From Brevibacillus fluminis (lineage in GTDB: Bacteria; Bacillota; Bacilli; Brevibacillales; Brevibacillaceae): 64,000 nucleotides of DNA. A program made the position numbers and the translations under genes. The stretch is taken from assembly GCF_003710825.1 (NCBI RefSeq), contig NZ_RHHQ01000017.1:62001-126000 (forward strand), written 5' to 3'. Of the stretch, positions 63,848 through 64,000 are shown piece by piece (position 1 is the stretch's first letter; every line of letters starts with the position of its first letter). The notes beneath the pieces are model-generated. The model searched no databases. It saw only the letters and a program-made list of their open reading frames with translations, and was not told the origin of the DNA.

Positions 63848-64000
63848 ATGGAACAACAAGCTATTCTCGCGATCGGGATTTTTCTCGTCATTTACGCATT
63901 GATCATCACTGAAAAAATACACCGTACCATTGTCGCTATGATCGGCGGGATTCTGATGGTGGTGCTTGGCATTGTCGATCAGGAAGTCGCACTGCACCAT
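63848..64000 (+). CDS. Partial ArsB/SLC13-type ion transporter
   Basis: The gene starts at ATG 63848 after AGGAGG and runs off the end of the window, so 51 residues are visible. They give one clear membrane helix (AILAIGIFLVIYALIITEK) and a second (TIVAMIGGILMVVLGIV). The pattern EKIHRTIVAMIGGILMV is typical of ArsB/CitM/NhaD-type ion transporters. Substrate cannot be told from this part. Confidence 0.75.
   Translation, partial: MEQQAILAIGIFLVIYALIITEKIHRTIVAMIGGILMVVLGIVDQEVALHH

Overview
The window looks like chromosome from a spore-former-type Gram-positive of the order Bacillales, most like Brevibacillus, Aneurinibacillus or other Paenibacillaceae. The reasons are strong AGGAGG-type ribosome sites with some GTG/TTG starts, roughly half G+C by eye, cre-like (CcpA) and Fur boxes of Bacillus type, an ECF vitamin transporter, LysM-NlpC/P60 and VanW-type surface proteins, and intrinsic terminators after most units. 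I see no rRNA, tRNA, CRISPR array or insertion sequence. Two genes are clearly broken: a DMT-family transporter remnant at 9315-9555 and a MerR-family regulator at 23804-24451.

Layout. 1-14 kb is mostly ordinary chromosome: a partial unknown gene, DUF2269 membrane protein, ASCH protein, M3 peptidase, fumarase with a Fur box on its promoter, a cysteine-desulfurase-like enzyme, leuS, DUF92 protein, an acetyltransferase-like protein, a duplicated P-loop protein and an M20 peptidase. 14.4-23.7 kb is a catabolic cluster: MarR regulator, C-C-hydrolase-like alpha/beta hydrolase, HyuB, HyuA, aromatic-acid-type MFS importer, beta-keto acid cleavage enzyme (BKACE) and gamma carbonic anhydrase. 24.5-30.8 kb is an aliphatic amide operon (amiS, amiE, amiB) read from a sigma-54 promoter. 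It faces a 963-residue regulator in which an AmiC-like amide-binding domain is fused to a sigma-54 activator. 30.9-36.9 kb holds a SnoaL-like protein, a MerR/zinc-ribbon/methyltransferase-like regulator, an APC permease with an amidohydrolase, and a cell-wall hydrolase.

37.2-47.5 kb is the most striking region. A second sigma-54 activator precedes a near-perfect sigma-54 promoter and an eight- to nine-gene operon: D-malate-type beta-decarboxylating dehydrogenase, aldehyde dehydrogenase, SDR, complete ECF transporter, P1-family (DmpA) amidase and an M20 hydrolase. These families match, step for step, the classical bacterial pantothenate degradation route: uptake, pantothenase, pantoate 4-dehydrogenase, dehydropantoate dehydrogenase, dimethylmalate dehydrogenase. 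I propose this as the undescribed system of the window; the substrate is inferred, not shown.

47.5-64 kb carries a polar amino acid ABC transporter behind a cre site, a dimethylamine-monooxygenase-like operon on the minus strand (heme N-demethylase, DmmA, flavin/2Fe-2S reductase), a phosphodiester glycosidase pair, an alcohol dehydrogenase/permease/aldehyde dehydrogenase cluster, a stand-alone trpB, an acyl-CoA synthetase, a VanW protein and the start of an ArsB/SLC13-type transporter. Taken together the window is rich in systems that scavenge carbon and nitrogen from amides, amines and lactam- or vitamin-like compounds.
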